Counted from the stretch's first letter, positions 11,517 through 23,641 are shown. The stretch: 64,000 nt of DNA from Closterium sp. NIES-65 (GCA_948144175.1 CANXME010002190.1:62001-126000); one strand, 5' to 3'. Notes: generated by a model from the sequence alone, not told the origin. Numbers and translations: made by a program.

Positions 11517-12277
11517 GAATCGGGCCAACTACTGACGAGACTGCCTTCTCGTCCAACCCCACCGACCCTCACCGAGTCACAGTACCAATTCATGCTATCG
11601 ATCGGACTCGGACGAATAAGGAGGGTACAACGACGGATTGCCCAGTACTGATCCACGGGAAAATACAGGGAGCAGCAGTGAAGATTTTTATCGACAGAGG
11701 AGCAAGCCATAGTTTAGTTAATACCGCAACCTCACGAAAACTGCAGCTAAGATTTAGCCGTTGCTTACCGGAGATAGACGCACGCTTAGTCGACGGCACG
11801 CCACTGGCCATATGGGAAAGGGTAGAGAGAGTCAAAGTCCGTTGCGGGGGAAATTTCGGGTTTACACAGGAAATGCTCGCAACGACACTCGATGGGCACG
11901 ATATTTTACTGGGGCGCGATTGGCTGCGACAGTATAACCCGCGAATTGACTAGACGACAGGTAGCTGCACCGTGCGAAGTAGTGGTAACTGGGTCGAGCT
12001 ACCTCGTTGGCAGTCGCCCGAGTCTTCAACGGTACACGTCAACGCCATCACAATGAAACGGGCTGTCGCTGCTGGAGCTGACGTGTACGCAATAGACATC
12101 GCAGTAGTAGAGGAAGTAGAGCAGCCGAGTGATTTCAAGAAACTGTTGGCAGCCGTACCGCCCGAATTACAAGAACTGCTAAGACGATACCCCGGGATCT
12201 TCCCCGTCGACTTACCGGAAGGGCTGCCACCTCAGCAAGCACATGAACACCGAATCGAATTAGAACCGGGGGCACAG

Positions 12278-12418
12278 TGTCAGTAGATCTGCACTATGGA
12301 TGCCCGATTGATCCTGGAGAGGGTTACAGGCGCGTTCGCCTGGGGGGTTATGGGCGCACTGACCCGCTACTGAAACAAGCCCTTTTATCCCAATGGTCTA
12401 GTGGTTGGGATTTTGACA
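12278..12418 (+). repeat. Left LTR of the TRIM
   Basis: 141 bp; contains a 7-bp stem hairpin ATCCCAA/TTGGGAT around the A-box-like sequence near its end. Confidence 0.92.
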
Positions 12419-12455
12419 TGGTATCAGAGCGGTCTCGGGTTCGATTCCCGGTGTA
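12386..12455 (+). other. tRNA-like segment with internal Pol III A and B boxes
   Basis: TGGTCTAGTGGT (12394-12405) matches the A-box of plant tRNA-Glu/Asp genes, and GGTTCGATTCC (12438-12448) matches the B-box consensus exactly. Spacing, about 44 nt start to start, is as in a real tRNA gene. The A-box lies in the LTR, the PBS between the boxes and the B-box in the interior. The T-arm stem CGGG/CCCG is intact. No convincing anticodon stem or acceptor stem pairing is seen, so this is not called a functional tRNA. Confidence 0.6.
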
Positions 12456-12511
12456 TGCACATGTAGGTCGTTGCCGCTGTGCTTAGTCCTGGGCCTCCCA
12501 GTGTGGGGGGG

Positions 12512-12652
12512 TGTCAGTAGATCGGCACTGTGGATGCCCGATTGATCCTGGAGAGGGTTACAGGCGCGTTCGCCTGGGGGGTTATGGGCGCACTGACCCG
12601 CTACTGAAACAAGCCCTTTTATCCCAATGGTCTAGTGGTTGGGATTCTGACA
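12512..12652 (+). repeat. Right LTR of the TRIM
   Basis: 141 bp, near identical to 12278-12418; contains the A-box-like sequence but no B-box follows it. Confidence 0.92.
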
Positions 12653-13608
12653 CACAGCCAACCGTACAGCGGAAGTTCAGACTGACACAGCCCGAGCTCG
12701 ACGAACTAAGGTAGCAGTTAGATTACCTGTTAGAGAAAAAATTCATCCGACCGAGCTCGTCATCGTTCGCCGCACCGATACTGTTCACGTCGAAAAAAGA
12801 CGGGGGTTTTTGCATGTGTATCGACTACAGAGCACTGAAAAGGGTAACAGTCAAGTCGCGGTACCCCATTCCCCGCGCCGACGAACTGATCGACCAACTA
12901 CGAACAGCACGGGTTTTTTTCGAAAATAGATTTACGGGGAGGTTACCATCAGATTAGGGTCGAACCATCAGACTGCGCTAAAACAACTTTCAGGACTAGG
13001 TACGGGTCGTTCGAGTACACTGTGATGCCATTCGGGCTGACCAACGCACCGCCGACTTTCCAAATGACCATGAACGAGACATTTAGACAAATGTGCAATA
13101 GTTTACCTCGACGACATCCTAGTTTACAGTCGGGATAAGCAGCAGCACTTGGCAGATCTGGAAGCGGTATTTAAGGTTTTAGACGAGCACAGATTACTTA
13201 CCAAGGGTTCCAAGTGCGAGTTCTTCCAAGATAGGTTAGAATTTTTGGGGCACGTTATTTCGGAGGCTCGAGTTGAAATCGACCCAAAGAAGCTGGACAC
13301 GGTAAAAGCGTGGCATCCCCTGACGAACATCACGGATCTGCAGAAATTTTTAGGGTTCGTTAATTCCGTGCGTCGGCTCGTCCCCGATATGGCACGGTTA
13401 ACTGCCCCACTGACGTACTTTCTGCGGAAGAGGGTCGCTTTTACGTGGGGGGAGAAAGAGCATGCTCCCTTCTCTGCCCTGAAAAATGTTCTCTGTTTAC
13501 TGCCCATCTTGCGCATCGCCGACCCACACCGCCCATTCGAAGTAGTTACCGACGCAAGCGATATCACCATCGGAGCTGTACTGCTACAGGATTTCGGCAA
13601 TGGCCTAC

Positions 13609-13739
13609 TCATGAGAAATGAGAATGGATGAATGAACTATGAAATAGTTGGGTACAAGTACTAACCCTAATAGGGTTGTACCCCTTATGGGCTACCCCAC
13701 TACAGCCTACACAAATGTATAAGCTATAATGTTCTGACA
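13609..13739 (-). repeat. 3' LTR of Copia-2
   Basis: 131 bp; TGTCAGAACATT to TTCTCATGA on the minus strand; preceded by purine tract next to 13740. Confidence 0.92.
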
Positions 13740-13937
13740 CCCCCCCATAGGCAAAGTGGGGGAGAACAAGCCGTCACAAGACCAGTCAAGCAAAGCAAAG
13801 CAAGCTCAGGGTGGATCACAAAGTCACCACACAACCGAGCACAAGAGTAAGGCCACACGGCCAGTTCACATGCAAGATCATATATATAAAGGTAAACAAG
13901 AAAGTGCAGGTATAGAAAGAGGACAGTACAAACAAGA

Positions 13938-16900
13938 TCAAGAAGTGAGCAAGTGAGGCCAGGTAGGCACAAGACCTAGCAAAGTACAGAAGCGCTGATG
14001 ATCACAAGGCGGAAGTGCCTTGGTGAATATATCAGCAGTGTTGGCCTCAGAGGCCACGTAGGTGAGGCGGAGCTGACCACGCTGCTGCAGCTCACGAGCC
14101 AGGAAGTAGCGGAGAGCAATGTGCTTTGTTCTGTGCTCCAGTCTGTGCTCCCGACACAAGGCCAGCATGGCCTTGTTGTCTACGTACAGAACTGGAGGAG
14201 AACGAGGCTGCTCTCCTAGGTCAGCCAGCAGGTAGGTGAGCCAGCGTAGCTCTTGTGCAGCCATGGCCCCTGCATAGATCTCAGCCTCACAGCTGGAGCT
14301 GAGAATAGAAGACGAGCGGGTAGACCGCCACGAAACAGAGCCGGAGCCAAGGCTGAAGGTGTAACCCTGTGACGACCGCTGTGTAGCCTGGTTGTCAGCC
14401 CAAGAAGCGTCAACGTGACCTGTGAGGACTACTCGATGTCGCCCTCCAAGCACTAGCCCCATGCTCGACGTACTGCACACGTAGCGCAACACCCTCTTCG
14501 CTGCAGCCATGTGCTCTGGTCTGTGTCTCCCATGAGCAACATAGCGTGCCAAGATGCTAAGAGGGTATGCAAGGTCAGGTCGTGTGCAGGTCATCAGGTA
14601 CATGAGGCAGCCAACAAGCTCTGGGTACGGACCACTCGACTCTACATACTAATCCGAAGGCAGGGCTGAGAGCGAGTGGCGAGTAGACAGAGGAGTGGCC
14701 TGAGGCGAGGAGTACGTGAAGCCAAAGCGCTGAAGGACCTGCTGCACCATGTGTGACTGAGTCAGGGTAATGGTGCGCTGTGCTCTGTCCCGGGTGATCT
14801 GCAAGCCAAGGTAGCTACGCAGTTCACCCAGGTCTGTGCACGTGTGTCTCTTCTGTAGCTCGGACTTCACGTGGGCGAGTCCAGCAGTGTCAGCAGTGGC
14901 AAAGACCAAGTCGTCGAGGTACACGAGGATGTAGAACGGCGGCAGAGAGGTGTCGGTGCGCAAAAACAGCGACGGGTCGACTGTAGAAGGAGCAAACCCA
15001 AGAGCCGCAAGTGTAGTCCTCAGTGTGTCGTGCCACTCACGGGGCGCCTGGTGGAGACCGTAGACTGGCCGCCGAAGACTCCACTGGGTACCAGGAGGAA
15101 ACGACCCAGTGAAGCCAGGAGGGCGGCACAGCCAGATCTCCTCGTACAGGCTGCCCTTCAGGAAAGCTGTGCTGAAGTCAAGAGAGTGAAGCTCGTAGTC
15201 GCGCTGAGCGGCTATGTGCAGCACCACCCGAAGAGTGGTCATCTTCGAGGTGGGAGAGAAGGTCTAAAAGTAGTCAACTCCCTGGCGCTGACTGAAGCCT
15301 CGAGCCACGTAACGCGCCTTGAAGACAGGCGGAGAACCCGGCGGCCGCTTCACCCTGAAAATCCCCATGCCACTGACGATGTTCGCCCCAGGTGGGGGAA
15401 CCTCGTCGACGTAGGTGCCTGTGGACTTCCAGGAAGCCATCTCTGCGTCCATGGCCGACTGCCATTGAGAGGAGTAGGGACCCTCGATCGCCTCAGCGTA
15501 CGATCGAGGAGTCGGGATGTCTGGTGCATCCAGGTCTCCCTCAAAGGCAATCAGCGTGGACACGAGATGGGGCAAAGCAGCCGCAAAGCACTGGAACTCC
15601 TCCTGCCTGTCCTCAAGGACGTCCGTGCTAAGGGCACACTCACCCCCGACGAACGGAGGAAAGACAGACTCAGACTCAGCAACGAGACTAGCAGCGTAGT
15701 CTAGACGACAGCGAGCAGCGAAGTCGAATAGCTCAGCAACTAGAGAAGACGAAACAGTGGACTCAAAGGAAGGGTCAGTGACAACGGTAGCAAGAAGGCG
15801 CGTGACCGAAGGACTAGCAGCACGAAGGGAGTCAGACTCCGGGTCAGCAAGAGAAGGAAGAGAGGACTCTGGAGGAGACGGCAACGGGACACGCAGAGGA
15901 GCAGTGGAAGGACGCAGTGCCATCTGGTGTGTGCCGGGGACCGCAGGAGGATGCGGACGCGCAGTACGACCACTTGTGCGAGCAGCACGAACAGGCGACG
16001 CAGGACGAGACGCAGGCTCACGACGCTCAGCAAGACCTCCAGTAAGACCAGTGTAGGGAGAAGGGGCTGGCAGCGGGGAGGCAGGCTGTAACTGTGACTG
16101 CGACTGGACAGGCTGTGGACACTCTAAGGGAGGAGCAGGACCAGGAGAGGGCCGGAGACCAAGAACCTGCTCCAGGAGTGGAACGAAGTACGGCCTCGGG
16201 TGCGCAGCGCCTCCAGAACCAGCAAGGACGGCACCAGTACCCCCACCGGCAGCACCAGCGCCAGCAGCACCTCCAGCTCCAACAGCGCCAACTCTAGCAC
16301 CCTCAAAAGCACCATCGCCAGTAGCACCGCCAGCGCCAACACCCCAAGCAGCTCCAGCAGCACCAACTCCAGTAGGACCGTCAGCACCATCAGCCTCACC
16401 AGCACCACCTCCAGCAGCACCAGCTTCGACAGCAGCTCCAGCAGGACCAACTCCAGGAGCTCCAGCAGCACCCCCAGACTCAGCAGCACGTCTCCAGCGG
16501 CGGGCGAACCACTCGCACAGCTCCTGTGAAGAGAGCGGCTCCTGCCTCGACGAAGCACCGCCGGCGGCCACACGAGCAGACCCAGCACCCCCAGGCTCAG
16601 CACCTCCAGGCTCAGCACCCCCAGGCTCAACACCCTCAGACTCAGCACCCCCAAGCTCAGCACCCCCAGTCTCAGCACCCCCAGACTCAGCACCCCCAGA
16701 CCCGGCACCCGCAGGCTCAGCACCTCTAGCAGCACCAGAGTCAACAGCTATCTCGACAGGCTCGACTGCGTCTACCTGGGACACACCTGACGGGGCAGGA
16801 CCCTGAGGGGGGAGGGGGTCTACCTGGGGAGGACCTGGCGCAAGGAAGAGCGGCGGCGGAAGGAGGGGCGCAGTGCGGTAGGGGAAGAGATGGTAGTAAG

Positions 16901-19821
16901 GCACCAACTCGTCAAAGGTGACGTCCTGGGAGGACAGAACACGGCGCGAGGAAGGGTGGTAAAACTGCCACCCAGGCGCGTTAGGGGGGAAGCCAAGGAA
17001 GACGCAGGGAACAGCACGGGGGGACATCTTGTCCGCAGAGAAGTCGCGGACAAACGCCCGAGATCCCCAGACCCAAAACGCAGACGCATCGCCAACCTTC
17101 CCGGTCCACCGCAAGGCGGGGGAGGTCTCTGGCAAGGAGACCCGGGGCTGAAGGTTGAGCTGATGCGCGGCGTACTGAACCGCAAACGGCCAGAGAAAAT
17201 GGGGGGCAGCCGCATGCATCATGGACGTACGAGCGACGTCCATGACCATGCCAATGCGGCGCTCAGCAATCCCATTTTGCTGTGGAGAGGCCGGAAGCGT
17301 GAAGGTCTGGTGGATGCCCTGTGCCCGACAGAAGGCTCCCAGACGGGCAGAGGAAAACTCCCTGCCTCTGTCCGAGTGCAGACGCAGAAGAGGAAAGTCC
17401 GAGCCGAAACTCTCTATGAGCTGGAGACGAGCTGCGCGGATCCAGTCGATCAACACCTTACTGACGTCACCCTTGGTGCGCAAGGTGAAGATCGTGGTGT
17501 AACGCGAGTAGTCGTCAACCACCAGCAGGAAGTACCGCTCGCGTCCCTGCCCACTGACGCGGGCTGGGCCCCACACGTCCATGTGGAGAGTCTGCAGCGG
17601 AGCCTCTGTCGGAGGAAACTCAGAGGAGTGAGGGGCGGCGCGCTGTCGCCCCTCGACGCAGGGGACGCAGGTAGGGCCAGGCCCTTGAGGAAGGGGAGGG
17701 AGAGACCGAGGGAGACCAGAGACAAGGACACGGGAGGCCATGCCTCGGAGACGAGGCAAGGAGGGGTGACCAAGGCGGTGGTGCCAAAGGAGAGTCTGGT
17801 GGGACAGTAGACGACACGAGCAGGGAGCAGACTCAGGACCGGACCTGGACGCCGCAGCAAACACCTGACTCGACGCAGCTACCTGGGCAGACTCAGCAGT
17901 AGGAGGAGACTCAGAAGTAAGGGTGTACAGGCTCGACCCTGGCCGACGGGTGAACGTGGCCAAGTGTCGGCCTGTCCGAGCACACGTGTAGTGGGTCACT
18001 CTCTGACTCGCAGGAGTGAACTGGACAACCCCCCTATCCTGTAGGTCCGCTCCACTCACCAAGTTTGTAGAGAACGAGGGGAGGTAGAGACCAAACAGGG
18101 TGCCAGAAGGGGCTGCCGGGCACGGTAGGACAGTGGAGAAGCTAGCAAGGACAGGACCCCCAGAGGGGTCTGCAAGGGAGACTGCAACCGGCCGACTGAG
18201 CGATGAAAGAGTGGTGCGGTCTCAAAAGAAGGAGCGGGACGCACCCGAGTCCAGGGTGAAGGTGTGGAAGGCCTGAGCCGACGCAGTATCTGAGAGAGCA
18301 GACACACCAGCACCTGGGGCAGCAGACGCACTGGCACCTGGGGTAGCAGACGCACTAGCACCTAGAGCAGCAGCCTCACCAGTACCTAGAGCAGCGGCCT
18401 CAATGCCCGGGTCAGGCGGTACACACAGGTAACAGGCACCCTCAACACTAGTATCAACAGCATACATAGCAGCAAGAATAGCATCAAAGTCAAGATCAAA
18501 GATAGCAACCCCGGCCTTAGTCAGATCTCCCCAGCGAGGGATCTCTGGCGCCTCAGGGAACTGGCGACGCCACGCGTCCGTCAGGCGACCAAAGCAGCGC
18601 TGGGTGGAGTGCGGGCCTCTGCACTGCTCACCAGCGCGGTCGCCGGTACGGAGGACGTAAGCGCAGGGACCAAAACCCCCACCGCGCTGACGCGCAGTGT
18701 ACCACTCACAAAGCTGCTGAGGGGAGAGGGTCACACCACTCCGCTGCTGCTGCTGGCGCTGACCACCACCGGCGCCACTCCTCTGCGCAGAGTCGCGACC
18801 CGCTCCACCACCGCCGCCTCCGCCGCCGCCGCCGCCTCCGCCGCCTCCTCCACCTCCGCCTCCTCCACTACCTCCGCCGCCTCCGCTCTCTCCGCCACCT
18901 CCACCGCCTCCGCCGCCTCCATTGCTGCCGCCGCCGCCGCCACACCCGGCACCACTCCCACCACCACCCCCACTCCCTCCACTGCCTCCACCACCACCTC
19001 CACCACCCCCTCCAGCCCCTCCAGCGCCCTTACCCCCCTTGCCCTTGCCGGTGCGGCGTCTCCCGCTCGGGGCAGACGCAGTGCCGACCGACTCGAAACC
19101 AACGAGGTCGGCCGCAGCAGCAGAGGCAACAGAGGGCAAGAGGGGGGAGGGAGAACACCCCTCAAAGACGGGGGTGCGAGGGTCACCACGAGAGGCTCCT
19201 ACAGCGACTATGCTCTTCTCTATCGCTTGGAGGGCCTTCTCGAGGAGGTCAACGGTGAGAGTGGTGGGGCAAACTGAGAGGAAGTGGTCCCTGACTACGC
19301 GGAGAGAGTCAGGGAGCCGGGTGACTATGTAGTAGAGGGTGATGTACATGGGGGGGGGGGTTCTTGGCGCAGAACTCAGCAGGAAGCGCAGCGCGGTAGC
19401 GAATGTCACTAGTGCGGAGGTGCGTAATGAGGTCAGCGACTGTGGGAAAGGAAGCAAGGTCAGGGAAGAGGTACGGTAGCATGAGGCGGCTCAGTGCACC
19501 AGTGGCAAGGGAAGAGTAGCGTGCAACTACACCGTCGTACAAGGTCTGAGCACTCTTGTACTGGATAAAGTGCGCACGCTTAGTGGTCGGTAAGTGGCGG
19601 CGCACAGCAAGGCGAGCAGCAGCATCACGCGTGGCCCACTGTGAGCAAACAGTGGCGTCAGCATCAGCAGTAAGGGCAGGGGAGGCACCAGAAGTGAGGT
19701 CAAACAGGGAGAGGCCGTCCGCCCTATCGCACTGAAGAAGCAGCTAGAGGTCATCGACCCAGACCTCAAAGTCAACGGCACGGCCCTCAGCATCAAAAGT
19801 GAGGACACTGGGGGTAGCCAT
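13938..19821 (-). pseudogene. Copia-2 gag-pol polyprotein, several stops and a frameshift
   Basis: Starts ATG 19821-19819 and ends TGA 13940-13938 after LLTS. Gag has a TAG at about 19746, a frameshift at the homopolymer 19351-19360, a long glycine stretch and the C-X13-C-X3-H-X4-C finger (CAYVLRTG to HSTQRC). Protease has DSGAS, then a TGA at 18222 replacing an arginine codon. A long open stretch 18062-15264 covers integrase (HHRLGHPS, CVPCVEG, MDVWGPA, HSDRGREF, GIAERR) and a glycine/alanine/glutamate-rich linker. TAG 15264-15266 precedes RT (YLDD variant of YVDD) and a further TAG lies at 14649. RNase H is complete. The TAG at 15264 is at the same codon as the stop at 4849 in Copia-1. Confidence 0.92.
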
Positions 19822-19904
19822 GAGTGCAGTGGCCTAGGAGGAAGTGAGCTCACCAGGCCGAGGAAGGAGGGGCCGAGGAGCACCGATAGGAACAGCAGCT
19901 GCTG

Positions 19905-20760
19905 TTGTTGGCTCGGTGGCTCGGCGGCTCGGTGGCTCGGCGGCAGGGCGGCTCGGCTGCTCGGCGGCTCGGCGGCAGGGCGGCTCGGCTGCAGGGCGGC
20001 TCGGCGGCAGGGCGGCTCGGCTGCTCGGCGCGCGGGCGGCTCGGCTGCTGTGCAGCTCGGCCGCTAAGGTAGGGCGACAGGGCCGCGGGTGGCGGCGGGG
20101 CCGCAGGTGGCGGCGCGGCCGCAGGTGGCGGCGGGGCCGCAGGTGGCGACGGGGCCGCAGGTGGCGGCGGGGCCGCAGGTGGCGACGGGGCCGCAGGTGG
20201 CGACGGGGCCGCAGGTGGCGACGGGGCCGCAGGTGGCGACGGGGCCGCAGGTGGCGACGGGGCCGCAGGTGGCGACGGGGCCGCAGAGGGGCTTAAACGG
20301 GGCCGTAGCGGGGCCGTAAAGGGGCAAGATGGGGCCGTAGCGGGGCCGTAAAGGAGGCCAGACGGGGCCGCGGAGGGGCCTAGGCGAGGCCGCGACGGGG
20401 CCGTAAGGGGCCTAAGCGGGGCCGTAAGGGGCCGAAAGGGGGGCCAGACGGGGCCGCGGAGGGGCCTAGGCGGGGCCGCGAAGGGGCGGTAAGGGGCCTA
20501 GGCGGGGCCGTAAGGGGCACGACGGGGCCGCGAAGGGGCCTAGGCGAGGCCGTGAAGGGGCCGTAAGGGGCCTAGGCGGGGCCGTAAGGGGCCAGACGGG
20601 GCCGCAGAGGGGCCTAGGCGAGGCCGCGACGGGGCCGTAAGGGGCCTAAGCGGGGCCGTAAGGGGCCAGACGGGGCCGAAAGGGGCCGTAAGGGCGGCGC
20701 GAGGGGCCGTAAGGGCGGCCAAAGGGGGCCACTAAGGGCGGCTCGAGGCGCTACTCGGGT
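19905..20760 (-). repeat. GC-rich tandem leader array of Copia-2
   Basis: Three sub-arrays: GGCTCGGCGGCAGGGC-type units (19910-20065), about eleven 18-bp units GCAGGTGGCGACGGGGCC (20085-20290), and longer units built on GGGGCCTAGGCGAGGCCG and GGGGCCGTAA (20290-20750). No coding signal; ORFs here are by-products of the repeat. Confidence 0.9.
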
Positions 20761-20839
20761 AGGAGCGAAGCGCGCTCCGGGCAGGGAAGAAAAAATTCGT
20801 GCTAGGCAGTATTCCCACTCGGGAACCTGCTCGATACCA

Positions 20840-20970
20840 TGATGAGTTATGAGAATGGATGAATGAACTATGAAACAGTTGGGTACAAGTACTAACCCTA
20901 ATTGGGCTGTACCCCTTATGGGCTACCCCACTACAGCCTACACAAATGTATAAGCTATAATGTTCTGACA
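20840..20970 (-). repeat. 5' LTR of Copia-2
   Basis: 131 bp; adjoins the PBS on its inner side (20822-20839) and the target duplication CCTAC at 20971. Confidence 0.92.
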
Positions 20971-22756
20971 CCTACAGCCTATCGCATACAAGTCACGAAA
21001 ACTGCATCCGCCAGAGAAAATTTTCCCGATACACGACCGCGAAATTCTTGCGATCGTGCATGCGTTCAAAGTATGGCGCTGTTACTTGACTGGCGCGGAC
21101 GTGACAGTACGGACAGACCATAAATCACTACAGTACCTTCGCGCACATCCACACCTCAACCCACGACAGATTTGCTGGCTCGATTTCCTTGAGTCCAATT
21201 TTTACCACACGGTCACTTACAAAAAGGGAGCCTCGAACATCGACGACGCATTGACCCGCCCCACTGCCCAGATCCATGCAATACTACTCGCCCAGACAAG
21301 CCCGCTACTGACAGGCCTATTCACCCACGGGTACCAAACGGATCCATTCTTCATATGAGGAAATTTGCAGCAGTTCGCAGCAGCATGGGGAGTCTATTAC
21401 GTAAAAAACGGGACTCACCGCATTTGGGTGCCTGGGTATACACTGCTATGGGAATTACTGTTACAGGAGGCACACTACGGAGTTACCTTGGGGCATTTCG
21501 GAGTAGAAAAAACACGGCAGCAGCTACAGCGGTGTTATTACTGGCCCGAAATGTTGACCGATGTACAACGACATGTGGCATCGTCTCCCACTTGTGAGCT
21601 CATGAAATCATCACGACAGCGGCCGGCGGGACAGTTGCAGCCAATACCACCCCCAGAGTAGGTGACGATGGACTTCGTCACGGGGTTACCGACTGGGGCG
21701 AGTGGAAACGACGCGATCCTGGTCGTCGTCGATCAACTGACGAAAATGGCGCATTTCGCAGCCTGCAAAAAATCAATCACAGCCAAAGAAACAACACGCC
21801 TCTTCATATCCACCGTCGTTCGATTGCACGGGATACCAGCCGCGATCATCAGCGACCGCGACACGAAATTCACCGGCAACTTCTGGCGGAACCTGTGGCA
21901 ACAGTTCGGCACGCGACTTCCGTTCAGTTCATCATACCACCCCGAAACCGACGGACAGACAGAACGGACAAATCAGACCATGGAACAGCTCATCAGGGCC
22001 ACGTGTGACGATCCGACCACATGGGAATAGCAACTGCCACTAATCGAATTCGCATACAACAACTCGCCATCCGCCACGACCCAACAGTCACCATTTTACC
22101 TAAACTACGGACAAGACCCGACATTACCCATGACCCCGAATCCCGACAACCCAGTACCACGAGCACAACAGTTCGCCGAAATTTTACAAGCGGTGGGGAC
22201 CCGGGCAACAGACGCAATAAAAAAATCCAACATCATCGCTAAACGCAACGCGGACCGCCACTACAGACCTGTCACTTACCAACCTGACGACTTAATTTTA
22301 CTTGACACTCAGAACCTCCGACTGCCCATCACCCCGAAACTCCGCCCCCGATACTGCGGGCCATTTCGCATAAGCCACATGCTCACACCCGTCACCGCCC
22401 ACCTTCTCCTCCCTGCTGACTGGTACATCAGCTCCTCATTTCACGTCAGCCTGCTTCGCCCTTACGTCCCGTCCACGAGCCAAGTGCCACACAATCGCCC
22501 AGCCAGCATGACAAGACCACCAACTGAACCAATCATCACCCCCGAAAAAATCCCGAGTCACAGAGTTCGCGACCCTCGAGGAGCCCGACGGATCGAGTTC
22601 TTACTCCGCTGGAAGGACCGTACACCCACCGAAGACAATTGGGTTCCCCTGGACAGAATCGAAAACCACCACGTCCTCACTGAGTATCTACGCAGCCGAA
22701 ATTTCAAGGATGTACACGCACTTTCGTAAGGAGGAGCTCCTTAGGGGGGGGGGTAG

Positions 22757-23099
22757 TGTAAGGAAAATTACTTTTCCTTACTTCGCATCCCTGCTCAACG
22801 TGTACATCACTGTAGCACCACAGTTAGCACCGTTACCACTCGCAACCCTCGCATCGACAATCCACCCGCCACCTTCGCACGTCGCACCCCGACCTCATGG
22901 CTCGGCGGGTAACCTGCGCTTCGGCCCTCCGCTTCGACACTTTTCCCCAACCTCAGTCCCAGGCCCGTCGCGCGACAACCACAATCCATTACTGTTACCA
23001 CTCTAGTTTCGCTATATATTCTTCGCTCATGCCTTAGTTCATTGTACTCTTGCTTAGATAGTGCAATTCTTGTTCGTTCACTCAATTGCACTCGTAACA
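22757..23099 (+). repeat. 3' LTR of the Ty3 chromovirus
   Basis: 343 bp, follows a run of G residues (22744-22753) acting as the polypurine tract; next to target duplication AATGG. Confidence 0.93.
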
Positions 23100-23104
23100 A
23101 ATGG

Positions 23105-23302
23105 GTAGACTGAAGAGACGTCGGATATAGCTTAGAGTTGGTTGCGTTTGTTCGAATGATTGATGGATGGAAATTAGGTGAGGCTGTGCATTTGTACATG
23201 TACAACCTCTTCCCCCCAACCCGAACCACCGTCCGGACCGCACGAGTCCACTCTGGAAATTCCTGACTGGCGGTGGAAGGTGAAATGAAGTGTTCAACTG
23301 CC
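23105..23302. other. Host DNA stub between Ty3 and Copia-3
   Basis: About 200 bp of unique sequence, originally continuous with 9685-9808 on the left and 32749 onward on the right; part of the kinase upstream region. No ORF or motif recognised. Confidence 0.7.
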
Positions 23303-23307
23303 ACTCG

Positions 23308-23431
23308 GGAGGAAAGTGAAACGAGAATGATGTGCACTAAGGAATGGAATGTGGTACAAATATGCAACCCTAGAACTGTGTACCCCATATAGGCTACCCC
23401 ACTACAGCCTACACAACATTATGATTTGACA
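23308..23431 (-). repeat. 3' LTR of Copia-3
   Basis: 124 bp; matches 32620-32743. Confidence 0.92.
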
Positions 23432-23641
23432 CACCCCCATAGTTAAAGTGGGGGAGAACAAGGGGTCACAAGACCAGTCAAGCAAAGCAAAGCAAAGCTC
23501 AGGGTGGATCACAAAGTCACCACACATTTCGAGCACAATTCAAGGCCAGAATGGCCAGTTCACATGCAGGAGAACATATATATATAAAAGGCTAAACAAG
23601 CAAGAGCAGGAGTATATATATATGTGACAGTACAAGCAAGG

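Larger units (their letters stand above)
12278..12652 (+). mobile_element. 375-bp TRIM (miniature LTR retrotransposon) with tRNA-like boxes
   Basis: Two 141-bp direct repeats (12278-12418 and 12512-12652), TGTCAGTAG to TGACA, flank a 93-bp interior. Target duplication CACAG is at 12273-12277 and 12653-12657. The interior starts with a canonical initiator-tRNA-type PBS (TGGTATCAGAGC, 12419-12430) and ends with a G-run polypurine tract (GTGTGGGGGG). No coding capacity. It is inserted in the Ty3 pol region. The LTRs look almost identical, so the insertion is young. Confidence 0.93.
13609..20970 (-). mobile_element. Copia-2: Ty1/copia retrotransposon nested in the Ty3 element
   Basis: Minus-strand element with 131-bp LTRs at 20840-20970 (5') and 13609-13739 (3'), about six differences between them, and target duplication CCTAC at 13604-13608 and 20971-20975. 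A PBS (TGGTATCGAGCAGG) follows the 5' LTR. A long GC-rich tandem leader (about 19905-20760) precedes gag at 19821, and gag-pol ends at 13938. Removing it restores the RNase H reading frame of the host Ty3 element. Confidence 0.96.
11519..22729 (+). pseudogene. Ty3 chromovirus pol (protease-RT-RNase H-integrase-chromodomain), disrupted
   Basis: Protease near 11690 has DRGAS instead of the catalytic DSGAS. The RT segment (12720-13130) keeps a [20 protein letters not shown] block, PFGLTNAP and [10 protein letters not shown], but needs frameshifts near 12920 and 13100. The RT thumb and start of RNase H run to 13608, where Copia-2 is inserted, and RNase H resumes at 20976. Integrase follows (TMDFVTGLP, SDRDTKF, DGQTERTNQ) with stops at 21659 and 22028. 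A C-terminal chromodomain (RRIEFLLRWKDRTPTEDNW, about 22590-22710) ends at TAA 22727-22729. Chromodomains of this clade direct insertion to heterochromatic histone marks. The TRIM at 12278-12652 also interrupts pol between protease and RT. Confidence 0.9.
9814..23099 (+). mobile_element. Ty3 chromovirus LTR retrotransposon, carrying two nested insertions
   Basis: 343-bp LTRs at 9814-10156 and 22757-23099 (TGTAAGG to GTAACA), with target duplication AATGG at 9809-9813 and 23100-23104. A PBS-like site (TTGGCATTAGAGCC) follows the left LTR and a G-rich polypurine tract precedes the right one. Gag at 10338-11516; pol with protease, RT, RNase H, integrase and a C-terminal chromodomain to 22729. 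It is interrupted by a TRIM (12278-12652) and Copia-2 (13609-20970); removal of Copia-2 rejoins the RNase H frame in a single codon series. It lies about 130 bp upstream of the kinase start codon, in host promoter or 5' UTR DNA. Confidence 0.95.

Noticed and set aside
12290..12460. A true tRNA-Glu or tRNA-Asp gene
   Set aside because: Boxes and T-arm are present but acceptor and anticodon stems do not pair, and the segment straddles an LTR and PBS of a TRIM.
13756..13956. Small ORFs beside the Copia-2 3' LTR
   Set aside because: They lie in the 3' untranslated region of the element and are not conserved in the other two Copia copies.
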